From positions 14,575,570-14,639,569 of the forward strand of contig NC_088300.1 in assembly GCF_032854445.1 (NCBI RefSeq): DNA of 64,000 nucleotides. Reading direction: 5' to 3'. The notes below the pieces were generated by a model. It made no database searches, was not told where the DNA came from, and saw only the letters and a program-made list of their open reading frames with translations. Shown here piece by piece: positions 52,356 to 64,000 of this stretch (position 1 is the stretch's first letter; each line of letters begins with the position of its first letter). A program made the position numbers and the translations under genes. Source of the DNA: Liolophura sinensis (lineage: Eukaryota > Mollusca > Polyplacophora > Chitonida > Chitonidae).

Positions 52356-53689
52356 CTCAAGCTACATGTACGTATAGTACGTATGTGAAAGATAAATGGA
52401 GCTGTATGCAGCTGTTGGATGTACAAGGACCTCGATGGATTCACTCAGCAAAGCCGTAGTATCTTTTAGCATTGGCTTCATCATTAAACACTCGTCACAG
52501 GTCTCATTTTCATCCAAATAGTCAACTTCTGGGTATTATGTAGGTTTTGAAACATTTTACAGTTGAAGTGTTAAGTTTTCGGATACCTTATAATATAGGT
52601 TTTTTTCCCGTAAAAGATATAATTGGCAACTTGAAATAGTTACCAATATTCTGCATAATGATGACATTCAGTCATTCTGAAATGTTGAAATATGTTATAC
52701 CGCCATGCATAATTTTTTTTAATCATATATATACGTTTTTACTTTTAAATATTGGTATTTAGTTTGTTGATATTTTTCACCCTGTGTATTTAAACTGTGC
52801 AAAAACACAAAGGGTTTCACTCATTTTTAATTTTCTGAGGTGGTAAAGTTAACCCTGGCTCTACCAAATGGACATGCACCTTTGAGGCACTAAATGCGCT
52901 ATAACATATACAGCCCATTGGGACATTATTTGTAGTTTTAAAACGGATTAAAGCTTCAGTGTGAATAGATTTCCTTGTTTTACTGAATTAAATGGAATCT
53001 TGTGTATCGTAGTGATTGGAGTAGTACAGGCGGGCCTTATGGTTGTAATGCTCTCAGCCGAAAAATTAAAATGAACATATAAATGAGCAAGATGTTGCCT
53101 ATAAATTTTTTTAATGCTTGCTTTTGGATATTTGATGCCACTTTGCCACTGTCATAAATTATCTTTATTTGAGATGATTTTTTGGCGGCTTTGCGCTGGT
53201 GAATATTTTTTCACACGCTTCCTGCCCTGTATTGGCTTTCTCTTGGCATTTGCTATGATTTCTAGCATGTAAGTCCTTCACATAGCTATTGTCTCGTGGG
53301 CCGGAAAAGAAAACTAAACTGGTAGATTTGATCAGTATTTAAATAAAATGAAATGAAAAGTTATGTTTTATGTAACGTGATGTAAAATTTTTTTGTCAAG
53401 ATGCAAGTCACATGCAAGTGCATAGTCTATATAAGGATAAATGAATTAATACTTAGCCTGTAGCCATTCTATATTTTAACGGGTACTCGATAAAATTGAC
53501 GTAGAATTAATTTCTGTTTGTGTAAGCTAACTTGGACGTCTGTAATTTTACATGATCTATATTTAGTTACACAATAATTACGATCAATAGATCAATATAG
53601 TTACTGTTTACAGTTACGTTGTCAATGTCACGTACCTATAGGTAGCAAGGCGCATGCGGCGATTTCTTTGTGACTTTGGCGTGTTGAAT

Positions 53690-53779
53690 TTATCACCCAT
53701 AACTCTTACTGCCGTTGTATAAACATAAATAAAATAGTCTTAAGTGTGGCGTAAAACACCCATCAAATAAATCAATAAA
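53690..53779 (+). repeat. SINE tail fragment (family 1)
   Basis: CACCCATAACTCTTACTGCC, GTTGTATAAACATAAAT and TGTGGCGTAAAACACCCATC followed by AAATAAATCAATAAAT. Confidence 0.65.
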
Positions 53780-53992
53780 TTGCATTGGGTTACGGTTTCA
53801 TCGCTTTCCTTCCAAATAAAATCGATTACACATGGGATCTTGGACAAAGCGGGTAATGCCAGATTGCCTTCAGTAATTCTAGACCAGTGACGTCTAATAA
53901 GTTGCAATTAACATTACTGTATATTTTTTTACCTAATTCTGCTAAAGTCATTGTGCTAGGGGGCGTGTAAATTTCTGCTATTTATGCAATTA

Positions 53993-54063
53993 CATGAACA
54001 GTTAGAATAAAACCCTGACTGAGGTAAATTGACAAATGACCGTATTTCACCGATTACGTGGAA
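53993..54063 (-). repeat. Dispersed repeat, copy B
   Basis: ATGAACAGTTAGAATAAAAC is the reverse complement of the core at 44873-44893. The match extends more loosely to CGTATTTCACCGATTACGTG. Confidence 0.6.
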
Positions 54064-54248
54064 CCATTTGCCAGCTATCACACTGTCGCCGCTGTTCGTG
54101 TTTTACTCTCTATGCTGTATGTCTTTAATTATACTAAATTATAACGTTAAATAACATTAATTTAATGACGCTCAATGTTAAAACAGATGTCTCCATAAAG
54201 CCAGCACTGAAGTCAACTCCATGTATAAATGAGAGTCCGATATATATA

Positions 54249-54500
54249 TATTTATTTATTTATTTATTGGATTGGCGTTTTAAGTCGTAATCAAGAATAT
54301 TTCACTTATACGACGGCGGCCAGCATTATGTTGGTATGAAACCGAGCAGGGCCCAGGGGAAACCCATGACCATACGCAGGTAACTGAAAGACCTTCCCAC
54401 GTACGACCGGAGAGGAAGCCAGCATGAGCTGCATGAAATTGAACTCACAACGACGGCACAGATGATAGGCTCATCAGTCAATGCGCCGCGCTGGCACTTT
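54249..54500 (-). repeat. Near full-length SINE (family 1)
   Basis: TATTTATTTATTTATTGG, AATCAAGAATATTTCACTTA, ACGACGGCGGCCAGCATTAT, GGAGAGGAAGCCAGCATGAG and a truncated head ending GCGCCGCGCTGGCAC. Confidence 0.88.
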
Positions 54501-54649
54501 ACCATGATCATGCGCATGTCTGAAGTGTATCTTGATACATGATATCCATGTATCATAATAGCATTGAACTGGGGAATATTGTCTTTGATACACGCATAAA
54601 CCCTTCTAAAATGCAATATTAACAGATATGAAACATCCAATTTACGAGG

Positions 54650-54745
54650 GGCCTCTGTGGCCCAGTAGTTATAGCGTGCTAGCGCAGCACATTGATCCAG
54701 CTGAAAGTTTCTCACCAATACAATCACTGTGAGATCCCACTCATG
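54650..54745 (+). repeat. SINE head fragment (family 1)
   Basis: GGGGCCTCTGTGGCCCAGTA, GCGTGCTAGCGCAGCACATT and TTTCTCACCAATACAATCAC follow the tRNA-like head. The body is missing. It faces the minus-oriented copy ending at 54500. Confidence 0.75.
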
Positions 54746-54825
54746 GCATGGACAGAATTCAGGACATGCATGTTCACATGCGTCAGAAACCTAGCATTTT
54801 TGCGCACATTATAAATGAATGATTT

Positions 54826-54915
54826 ATAAAATTATTGGTGTTTAACGCAGTGCTAAAATTTTTTCACTTTACATATGCTCTATATGAAGGCGGCCATACT
54901 TATGAATTATGTGTG
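54826..54915 (-). repeat. SINE fragment, degenerate (family 1)
   Basis: ATTATTGGTGTTTAACGCAG, TTTTTTCACTTTACATATGC and AAGGCGGCCATACTTATGAA are the worn tail and central block. Confidence 0.5.
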
Positions 54916-56296
54916 GCGTAAAGTATCTTTACCAAACCACCGATATTTACCATGTACCTGACAAACCTCTAGGCTTAAAACTGTAGACGAAATGCGAAAT
55001 CTGGATCGTGTACGCCACCTTATTGGAAAAAAGTCTGATATTCGATCGCAGTGCTTTCGCTTTGCATTTCATTACAAACGACGGGTGTTTGGTCATTAAC
55101 ATACAGTCAGGTATATACGGTAACTACGTGAACAGAAAACACGTGGAAACATTTTACAAGGACCATGTAAAACATATTTTAACGTGTACCTTTCCATGTT
55201 CATAGTTTGGGTGTAAATCAAAGCGATGACCTCAGTCAACCATGTGTAAGCTTGTATGTATAAGGTCTGGGAGTAGAGAAAAAATTTGTTTTAGAGAAAG
55301 TTCCAACTTTTAACACGTTACAAAGAGCATAAATGTAGAACACTACAAAACCATTCAATGTGTTGATGTGTTACCTTCAGTAAGACGCCAGTAAAATGAG
55401 AAAAAAAACCTGGTCTGTAGTGGTTAAGTGAAGGTGCTTGCCTTTCCATCTCTTATAGGATACTTCAAGTGAGTGTTCAAAACCGGCCTTGTTGTCTGTT
55501 GTCGACGATGCTCGTTTAACCGTTTGATCCGGTTTAAAAACTGAGAATATCCCAATTTGGACGTGGGCTTAGACTTGACCAAATATACAGACTGCAAAGG
55601 TTAACTAAGGAGGGTAACTAAGTTTTCGGCTACCTATATGAGAAAAAGCTCTACATGATAATTTATGTTATAAACATTCGTAATATGAACACTATATACA
55701 TTGGAATAAAGGCTCTTGTTTGGTTACATAGCCCTCTGGTAAATCAGACGCGCCTGAGATTATAGGATGCAGTCTTTACTCATGTAGTTTTGAGAATTGC
55801 ACGGTAAATAGGTCCTTTAGCTGGCTTAGTGAACGCAGTTGAGAACACAGTGCACACTGAATCATAAAAACATGCACTTGCTTTTGATCATTCAAAAGTC
55901 AACGAGATAATTTATGCTAAAGAAAAACCTACGTTGGAAATGCCTAGGCCTATAGACTGATATAGGGGTGTGAAAGTGTCAAATCGTGTTTGTGTATAAC
56001 AAGGCGTTGGCGTGATAACAGTGGCATGGCGAGCACTGACATGCCGTCAGTGTTATTTATGCACCAGCCATTGTCAATATACCAGTCAAAGTAAAATTGG
56101 TCAATAGCGAATAAATTCCGTTTTGCTGGGTTCTGATTGTATACTGTTTCTAATCACATATTTCTGCTGTCTCATCTCTCACCTTGACAAATCCCTCTTT
56201 GTTGCTTACTCTCTAAAATTGCGCACATAAGATCAGTGTAAGACAGGATTCGAACGAGCGCGTACCTCATCCAAACGACGCTACAAACCTGCCAAA

Positions 56297-59200
56297 ATGG
56301 TAAGAGATCTGTAGTTAGCTTATCTTTATCTTAGGATTCAAAGATTAATCAAAATTATACATGGCATTACTATTATTATTCCGACGACTCTAAAGGTGCA
56401 ATAATTATAGCAACACGCAGTTTGCTTGTCTTTGATAATGACAGGAAAGTGGTTAACATTGCAAAATCAGTCAGTTTTCGCATGGCGTTTTACGCCCCGT
56501 GCAACTCAGTTGCAGTGAATCCTGGAGTTGCACTTTTTATGTACTCTTAAAGTTATAGACCTGTCGTAAAATATTAGAAAGCTTTTTGAAATCATATTAT
56601 TTTACCCTTTATCAAGTTTTAAAACTTTAATGCGAGATCAGTTAACTGTTATCGTTTTATATCAATAATAATCGGGCAGCCGATTTTAGCTTCCTTTCAT
56701 TCCCTTTAGTTTTAGTAAGAATGTTTTAGCTACATTTTAACTAGCAAATAATTATGACAAATAGCACGAACAATATAAAATTTTTATAAATGACGCCATT
56801 GTGATTTTAATTTTACGATTAAAACTCTCTATCCCGGTAGCATCAGATAATACCTTTGAATTAGTACAATGTTTAGATATGCACACACATGTAAATGTTT
56901 CTTTGAGGCTCACGACACTATGCCTTGTGCAAGTTCACATGTGTTGTGCACCATAGTGTGTCATAAATGATTCTTGATATATTTAATAGTAGTTACACGA
57001 ATACCACGTCAATGAAGTTATGCATTTAAGATGACAGAACATGTAAACGTGGTAAACCACCGAATTTTGGCAAGTCACTTACGAACTTTCCCATGCATGT
57101 GTCACCTTCCGTATATGCACATTGTATTGATGGGAGTCAAATCGTCTTCAACAAAAGTTAAACTGCGCAGGTGGCCGCACAACTGTTTTCGACCATTTAT
57201 TGCTATTGAATGAACGGATGATTGGGGTTTAAAGTCGTAGACCACAATTTTTTCAGTCATATGAGGACGAGGAGTCATTAGGTGTGTGTACATATACATG
57301 TGGCAGAGCAAGCCGTCACTTAAGTACCATGCCGAAAACACTAGACATGACACCTCTCCCTGTCACACTATACTGACACCAGTCCAACCCGTCCTGTTTC
57401 TTTGCTCTAATCTCTCAGTGCTGAGAGTCAAGCTGAAAACACAAATTCAAAATATACATATACTTGTATTTTTGTATGTGATTTGACCTTAAATCATATA
57501 GAAGATTATTTCGCTATTATATGAGGAAGTTAGACTGCATGGGCTAAAGAAAGCGGGTGGAACATTTCGATAACCACATCCATTAACAACTTGAATAAAA
57601 AACATGAAGTGAGAGAAAGACTGGAATGTGCTACCTTTTGGCCAAGAGCCATCGGCCAAGGAGATGACTTGGCTGTGGAGGGGTTTCTCTCAAATACGTA
57701 TATACAGAAGCCATTTTGAGGATATGCTTAGTTTTGAAACAATAGTGCTGCATTTGTTTTTAAAAGTAGAAATTTCTAATATTTAATACAAAAGTATAGT
57801 TTAAAAGTGGCCAACGTTAATTTCCATAGAGAAGGCTGTTTCTGAACCGGCCACTTTTTAATTTCAAATAGGGTGATTATTTCATAACTGACATTTTATT
57901 TCAATAATAGTGCTTACACCGTTGTATGTGCATGTTGTGATGATCTGTCCATTTTCCGTCATTGCTGTGTTATCTGTAATGTGCATTACTTTATATTAAA
58001 AGTGTCTATGAGTGTTAGACGACTAAGCCTACATTCCCTAGTGCCACTAACTGTGGAAAAGCTATTAAACTATATGTGGTTCAAGTCAATTCATGCCCGA
58101 CTTTAAGCCAGAAATTCTCACTACGTATTCATCGCGTGTATCGCGTTCATTGTTCGAAGCAGAGGTAAAGAATCAGTGTGTTCCGCGCCATTACCTCCGC
58201 TGCCTTTCTTGTTCGATTCGTGTGCTACCACAGGCATAGTCCAGTCTCTGAGAATGCCCTCTACTTAGTAGCAGAAAGTAACGGAATACGGATCTGATGC
58301 GTGATTCGTGGAATTCCCTATGTGCTTTTTTGACTATTTCTACCTGGCAGTTTGATTTTAAACACTTTTGTTTACATTGTAATTAACACAACAGAACCTT
58401 GGAAGAATGATTGTCCACCCACTTGCAATATATACACCATGGTTACGATGTGAGTGGTAACAATTGCCAATTTCAAGCGAAAGCTTACAAAAGTCTGTAA
58501 TTTAATGTAAAGTATATCTAAAATGAAAGACCTTAATTTCATAAAACTCTGATGGATTGGTCTTATGCAATAGCTGACATAAAATCACCCGTGTTAGTTT
58601 CAATTAAATGCATTTTTTCTAAAAATTATAACTTAGACTTCAATAACTTTGTTTTCTTTGCTTTGAGCAATGGTTACATAATCCATGCTCACTTTAGGTT
58701 CCCGAAGTACGACATGGGCTTCCTATGTGAGGATAAAGTAACATTTAACTCTAAAATCATGTCTTAGCACAGATCAGTACAAAATATTTAAAGAGCAAGC
58801 ACTGGCAGTGCAGTAGGTATACAAATATAATGGTTTGAAAAAGCCTGTAGATCTAGGCACTGAGTCATAGTTGTGTCATATTGTCCAATTTTATTATTGT
58901 AATTCTGACCAAATAATATGAAAGAAGAAAGTAACGCAAACAAGAATGAAACAACATACTGACTCCCTTAGAGTCCAACAATTATTAAATGCCTCATTCC
59001 AGTTAACAGTCATTGTTCCTACACAGGTATTTGGGATTTGATGTTCTGATCCAGGAATTTCTCCCGTTAATCAAATTAAAACTTTTATTTCTTCCTCTTT
59101 TGCAGGTTGACCAACTGTCAAACGATCAGATCGAAGGTAAGTTCACAGATACCCTTTAATGTTGGTTGCTGCTCTATATTTATTGGTGGAAAACAAAAAA

Positions 59201-61970
59201 AATAGGCCTAGATACATGTATCTTAACAACGTCAGGCGTTTGTACAATAGTCAATAGTCACACGTTACAAACGGTGATAACAGCCATGATGAGTTTAATC
59301 TAATGGTCAGTCAACATTTCATGGCCTTTAATGCGCCTGACCTTATTGAGCGTACATCAGCGAACTCTAAAACGGAAAGCGAAAAGACAACGTTAAGCAC
59401 TAAAAGGGAAAGGCAACAAAAAGCACTGAAAGGGAAGACAACATAAAGCACTCAAAGGGGAAGACAGCATAAAGCATTCAAAGGAGAAGACAACATAAAG
59501 CATTCAAAGGGAAGACAACATAAAGCACTCTAAGGGAAAGACAACATGAAGCACTCAAAGGGAAAGACAACATAAAACACTGAAAGGGAAAGACAACATA
59601 AAGCACTCAAAGGGTAAAACAATATAAAGCACCCAATGGGAAAATGCAACTGACCATATCTTGCATACAAGCACACTTTACACGAGTAATAAAGTATGCA
59701 GGTCGCTCCGAGAAAGGGTTGCACTGCATCGTTGACAGATATAAATCCTGATGATATCCAAATAAAGGTGGAATATTGATCTTTGCAAACGATGCATCTT
59801 TCTCTGAGTGACCTGTATACTTTATCATTTGAAGTTAATCAATGGACCTAATGGATTACGTATTTAGAGTGGCGATATACATACACAAATAAATTCAGTA
59901 AAAAAGGTAATAAAAGAGTGAAGTAAAACCGTTTTAATGATGTTCTGACTGATGCTTATTTCACAAGTATGTTTTCTTTCGCTTTTACATGAACATCGGG
60001 TCAAACTAGCCATTGTCCACATACCTGTCAAATGTCCTGTGCCGTGTATTTAAAGTTCTGCTTATATTACCATTAAATACATGTAAAAGACCTAAGTATC
60101 TCCTGCCAGAGTCTCGCAACCGTTCTCCCTACGTAGAACCATACACTATGCTTGATGGTATGATTTTATTCTGTAGTAAGTTTAATATGTTGTATTGTCT
60201 GTCTTTCAGAGTTTAAAGCCGCCTTTGAGATGTTTGACAAAGATGGCGACGGCACCATCACGATTGTTGAGCTGGGTAAGATTTTGCGGACGTTAGGCCA
60301 GACCCCGACAGACAAGGAACTCAAGGAGATGGTGGACAAAGTAGACGCCGATGGTAGGTCTGCAGGATTTTGGTTTTCTCTTTGTTTCTGCACCAGTATT
60401 AGACACTTGGGGGTATGGAAGTGTTGTCGAATACTGCAATCTGAGTTTGAAGTGTGGCAAAAAGTAGGTGTTGAAATCTGGACAGGAAAAAAAGGAAAAT
60501 TTGGAGGGAGAAACAAACAAAAACTTTCAAAAAAAAACCCATTTAGTCTGTCAGTATGGGCTTTGAGTTTAAATTTAATTCTAATACGTCTAAAAAGGTA
60601 AGACGGGCGTTTTAGCTGGCTGAAACTCTGAATCAATCATTTCATCTTGTTGTTTTCCATTGTAGGCAATGGGGAGATTGGTTTTGAAGAGTTCTTAGTG
60701 ATGATGGCGAGCACTGCACAAGCAGGTTCCGCGTCGGATGCAGATCTCCAGAACGCCTTCCGGTGCTTTGACACCGACGGCAACGGTTACATCAGCTTGG
60801 ACGAGCTGAAACAGGTGATGGAAAACCTGGATGTGAAGATGTCCATGGACGAGGTGAAGGAGATGTTGAAAGAGGTAGATGATGACAACGATGGCAATGT
60901 CAGTTTTGAAGGTCAGTATATGCAGCACATTCAGCGGTTCAAGATAAGACATGAAAATGTATTATAGATCACAAATCTGAGATAATGTAGATGATGACAA
61001 CGAGGACAGCGTCAGCTTTGAAGGTTAGTATACCCAACACAAGTGGTTCAATGTCAGTCAATAACAATATGGCAAATCCAAGTCCGAAGTAGATAGTGAC
61101 ATCGACTTTGGAACGCCATTGACTATAATCTGGATGAAAAAACGTTTCTATGTTATCCGCTAAGAGCCAGAGCTATTTCCGGTTGAGGTGAATGTTCCCC
61201 ACAGAACTAGGTGTTTTTGTTAAAAAAAATTATAATATTACAAATATATAAAAAGTGTTTGTTAAGACAAGAACGCCTAAGGGCAAAGAAAACGTTATAA
61301 CACGAAGTATATTATTTTAGTATATGCCGATAAAAGACCATAATCACTGCCCAGAAAATGGTTCAATTTATCTTTCAAGACTTTTTTCAAGCGAGTAAAT
61401 GCATTTGAAACTTTGGTTCTTGAGCATGGTATTAATAGTTATGTCACACAGGCTAATATGCCTATGTATTCGAAGTATGTAGCTAGGAATATATTCCCGA
61501 AACAAACTAATTATTTCAAGCAATCAAAAAGACATTTTCGTCAGTTGGAATTCGGGTTTAATGATGTTTGATCTGTAGTATACTTAAGGACTGACGATTG
61601 TTTAAACGGCTACATTAACTTTATATTACTGCCACCTGTAAGCACAGGGGAAATCTTTGTGTTAGTTATTGACAAAAATAGGGAAATGAGATAACTAAAT
61701 TACTGTTACATGTAGTGCCATTTGTCGTGCCATTTGTATTCATTGGAAATAATTGTTGGAATTAAATATTTCGTTTTAATGTTTACATCTATCACAATTC
61801 GCAGTAACAGCGAATCTTGCCCATAGTAACGAGGGGAATGGATTATGTCATTTTTCGTTTGTTAAGAAGGATTTTATTTCCATTACACTTAAAAATATAA
61901 TACATACTATCAATTTAAATTTTCTCCCCTTTGTTTTGCAGAATTCAAGAAAATGATGCAGAATCTTTAA
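56297..61970 (+). CDS. Calmodulin-like four-EF-hand protein, complete
   Basis: Exons 56297-56299 (ATG alone), 59106-59136, 60210-60353, 60666-60911 and 61942-61970 total 453 bases and give 150 aa plus stop. All borders are GT-AG, in phase and at the same places as in the calmodulin gene at 17862, so the two are paralogs by DNA duplication. Exon 4 has one extra codon, in the linker. All four loops keep acidic position 1 and Glu at position 12 ([48 protein letters not shown]), so Ca2+ binding is expected at all four; loop 4 has Asn for Gly at its fourth position. The N-terminus ([14 protein letters not shown]) and the linker ([12 protein letters not shown]) are strongly changed, and the end KKMMQNL is unlike calmodulin. 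Its partner proteins are unknown; by sequence it could be a calmodulin-like or troponin-C-like specialist. Confidence 0.93.
57212..57300 (+). repeat. SINE-like fragment, 5' part (family 2)
   Basis: GATTGGGGTTTAAAGTCGTA and TTTTTTCAGTCATATGAGGA match the front of the element at 9437. It lies in intron 1 of the calmodulin-like gene. Confidence 0.6.
59393..59640. repeat. Minisatellite, unit 25-26 bp, about ten units
   Basis: The unit is AAGCACTCAAAGGGAAAGAC followed by AACATA, with small changes between copies (CATTCAAAGG, CACTGAAAGG). It lies in intron 2 of the calmodulin-like gene. Confidence 0.93.
59687..59828. mobile_element. Foldback (hairpin) element of about 140 bp, MITE-like
   Basis: A left arm (59687-59740: AATAAAGTATGCAGGTCGCT...GAGAAAG...TGCATCGTT) and a right arm (59775-59828) are inverted copies of about 50 bases; the right arm on minus reads GATAAAGTATACAGGTCACT...GAGAAAG...TGCATCGTTT. 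About 35 bases separate them. It has no coding content. A non-autonomous DNA transposon is the likeliest reading; I could not define a target-site duplication. Confidence 0.6.
60987..61060 (+). other. Decayed duplicate of the end of calmodulin-like exon 4
   Basis: GTAGATGATGACAACGAGGA...GTCAGCTTTGAAGGTTAGTA copies 60875-60948 (GTAGATGATGACAACGATGG...GTCAGTTTTGAAGGTCAGTA) at an offset of 112 bases, including the splice donor region. The copied loop reads [11 protein letters not shown], with Asp for the loop Gly at position 6. It lies in the last intron and carries no acceptor of its own that I can see. Confidence 0.75.
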
Positions 61971-62087
61971 ATTTTCGATCCCTTCACCTATCAAACTCAA
62001 CACTCATTCTGATGACATGGTTGTCAATCAACAAATGTCCGCGAAATGTCAGCTGTAGTTGATGTAGATTCTCTCCATGATATGATT

Positions 62088-62093
62088 AATAAA
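62088..62093 (+). terminator. Poly(A) signal of the calmodulin-like gene
   Basis: AATAAA about 118 bases after the stop at 61970, the first canonical hexamer downstream. Confidence 0.6.
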
Positions 62094-62336
62094 TTTATTT
62101 ATCATATGTACCACTGTTGAATTATATTTCATTTTAAAAACGATGGTGTATAAGTAGGCATGCTTAACATATATGTAAATGGTATTTCACAGCGTATACA
62201 GATTGTTTCAGACAGTAATCTAGATTCAAAGTCGCCAAGTTCATGGAATGTCTTTTAAAAAGTTTAAACATGTTGAATGTCGTTAATTACATATAACACC
62301 ATGCTACATGTAGCCTTGGACATTTAATTAGAATGA

Positions 62337-62622
62337 GATATCACAGCTTCGCGAGCATATATGCACAATAAGCGTGAAGTATCACAGCTTCATGAGTCCC
62401 CCCCCCCCTCCCAAAAACAATAAACGTGACGTAGCACATCTTCACGAGCACGCATAAAAAAATAAACGTGACGTATCAGAGCTTCACGAGCACTCATAAG
62501 CAATAAATATCACGCATCATAGCTTCACGAGCACACATAAACAATAAACCTGAAGTATCACAGCTTCACGAGCACTCATGAGTAAAAGCGTGATGTACCA
62601 CTGCTTCACATGAACACATTGG
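62337..62622. repeat. Minisatellite, unit about 41 bp, about seven units
   Basis: The unit is GTATCACAGCTTCACGAGCA followed by CTCATAAGCAATAAACGTGA, with variable spacing. One unit is interrupted by a run of eleven C at about 62398-62408. It begins some 370 bases after the calmodulin-like stop. Confidence 0.85.
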
Positions 62623-63420
62623 AACACATCACGAGAAAGAGCAGGGCGCTTGAGGCTTTTACGTCATTAGAATGCAACGTTCTCCAGACTGACTGGTGAG
62701 TCTGTTGAGTCACGTTGCGTGTAGTGGAATAGTATTATCTGCCATGCAGTACTTGAATTCGGGTTTCAAACCAGCAAGTTAAGTAGCTATTGCCAACTGT
62801 GTATGCCAAGCGATCGGTAACAGCGCCTGGCAGACAACATCAGCTGTAGGTAACAAACATACATTAGCAATCAGATCATGATCAGAAACCGCATCGATTC
62901 CGTAACCAGGGTGGTCATAGGCCTCGAGTGTAATAATAAAGCTATTTCCACCATTTTTTTTATATTTTCTCCGGATCACATTGCTAAGACTGACATTTCA
63001 GCTAAAAGCGGCAATATTTCCCACTTATTGTGGATTTATAGGCATATTTGTCCATGACCCTAAGAAATAGAAACTGGCGGCTTGTTAACAATCACACTCA
63101 TGCTGGACACAAATAGAAACACATTTCTCGTCGTGGAGTCCGACAATGGTTATTGTGAATAAGCCTTGTTATAGTGTTTTACTCGGGTATGGCTGAGATC
63201 AGTGCTATGCGTGGAGGAATATGTTCAGACGTCCGGGAAAGCCACTGAATATTTAAATAAATACCGTAATTAAGAATATTTAAATAAATACCTTGACAAA
63301 ACTGTGCTTAGGAAAGCGTTATTCCACTGATGGGAATCATGTAAGGAATTAAATTCTCAGCTGTAATCTCAAACAAAATAGTGTAAGAAATTACAAACAC
63401 TTTGAAATGATATGTTCATT

Positions 63421-63516
63421 GTTATTTATTTATTTATGTGAATGGTATTTTACGTCGTACGCAAGAATATTTCAGTTACACGACGGCGGAAACTCACGAC
63501 CATCCGCAGGTTGTGT
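63421..63516 (-). repeat. SINE fragment, tail with internal deletion (family 1)
   Basis: TTATTTATTTATTTATGTG, TACGTCGTACGCAAGAATAT, ACGACGGCGG, then directly AAACTCACGACCATCCGCAG. The CCAGCATTATGG block is deleted. Confidence 0.8.
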
Positions 63517-63707
63517 TATTACCTACCATGCGTTGTTTAAAATATACAGCCAATACAACTGAATACCATGGCAAACTAGATAGAACCTGCTCTGTAACGA
63601 GCGGCTAATCTGTCATGGGTTACAAGGTCGTTCTAAACGAAAACAGGAATTGACCATCTGTAATGGGTTTACTTTGGGTTACACCAGGATCTTAATATGT
63701 ATTAACG

Positions 63708-63830
63708 GGAAGCCTGTCGTGGCCAGGTAATTAAGATGCCTGTCTTTCAGCCGATACGATACACAGGGTATGGTTTCAAACCTAGCCTAAGACAGGGATT
63801 TGTGTGGATTATCCTGAGTGACACTAAGCG
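63708..63830 (+). repeat. Possible tRNA-derived SINE head (family 3)
   Basis: GTCGTGGCCAGGTAATTAAG resembles an A-box region, and GGTTTCAAACCT about 45 bases later resembles a B box. The body that follows is not clearly shared with the other family-3 candidates. Confidence 0.35.
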
Positions 63831-63870
63831 GTTGACGACGAACTAAATTTAATATAATCACTTTAACAGA

Positions 63871-64000
63871 TTATATTTATTTATTTAATTGTTGTTTACG
63901 CCGTACTCAAGAATATTTCACTTGAGTGTGGTATTTTCTATATCGGCATTATGATGGAAGGAACACACAGTGACCGCATTGGAGAGAATAGCTTATTGCG
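63871..64000 (-). repeat. SINE, tail and central domain, cut by the window end (family 1)
   Basis: TTATTTATTTAATTGTTG, ACGCCGTACTCAAGAATATT and GGCATTATGATGGAAGGA, then a jump to ACACACAGTGACCGCATTGG. The head, if present, is outside the window. Confidence 0.75.

Larger units (their letters stand above)
52356..56296. other. Region between the plus B3GAT gene and the calmodulin-like gene
   Basis: The left part should be B3GAT 3' UTR; an AATAAA at 53342-53347 is one candidate end. SINE pieces are listed separately (53690, 54249, 54650, 54826), as is dispersed repeat copy B at 53993. Open frames here do not look coding. Confidence 0.5.
61971..64000. other. 3' flank of the calmodulin-like gene
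   Basis: A poly(A) signal, a minisatellite and two SINE fragments are listed separately. Between 62640 and 63420 nothing is recognised. Confidence 0.5.

Overview
This is a gene-bearing stretch of a nuclear animal genome. Long introns with GT-AG borders, intron-split reading frames, a dense load of tRNA-derived SINEs and many minisatellites point to an invertebrate. The main SINE family and the palindromic TAGGCCTA/CATGTACATG words are, as I remember them, typical of lophotrochozoans such as molluscs or brachiopods. That placement is an inference. I see no virus-derived element, rRNA gene, CRISPR array or functional tRNA gene.

Layout from left to right: (1) the last exon of a ribonuclease T2 gene (2-289, +); (2) an intergenic stretch holding a 26-28 bp minisatellite (about 2930-3725) and SINE fragments; (3) a complete five-exon TMEM179-family gene on the minus strand (8828-14754, 236 aa); (4) a five-exon calmodulin gene (17862-25151, +, 149 aa) carrying twelve substitutions relative to canonical calmodulin; (5) a seven-exon ataxin-3 gene (28641-33588, +, 359 aa) with an intact Josephin catalytic site, four UIM-like helices and no polyglutamine tract; (6) two head-to-head beta-1,3-glucuronosyltransferase (B3GAT family) genes, one on minus (38641-44381, 350 aa) that keeps its catalytic residues and one on plus (48448-52355, 342 aa) that is intact in frame but lacks several of them; (7) a calmodulin-like gene (56297-61970, +, 150 aa) with the same intron positions as the first.

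All full gene models were assembled by hand from splice sites. In each one the exon phases add up exactly, which is strong internal support. The two points most worth following are the apparent glucuronosyltransferase pseudoenzyme beside its active-looking sister, and a copy of that gene's first coding exon with both splice sites, duplicated on the plus strand inside intron 1 of the minus-strand sister. The calmodulin pair, with one conservative and one strongly diverged copy, flanks ATXN3 and the B3GAT pair. The grouping of TMEM179, CALM and ATXN3 recalls human chromosome 14q32, and TMEM179B and B3GAT3 both lie at human 11q12.3, so part of this order may be ancestral animal linkage.

The spaces between genes are mostly SINE copies in all states of decay (three have clear target-site duplications), minisatellites with 25-43 bp units, one foldback element, and sequence in which I recognise nothing.
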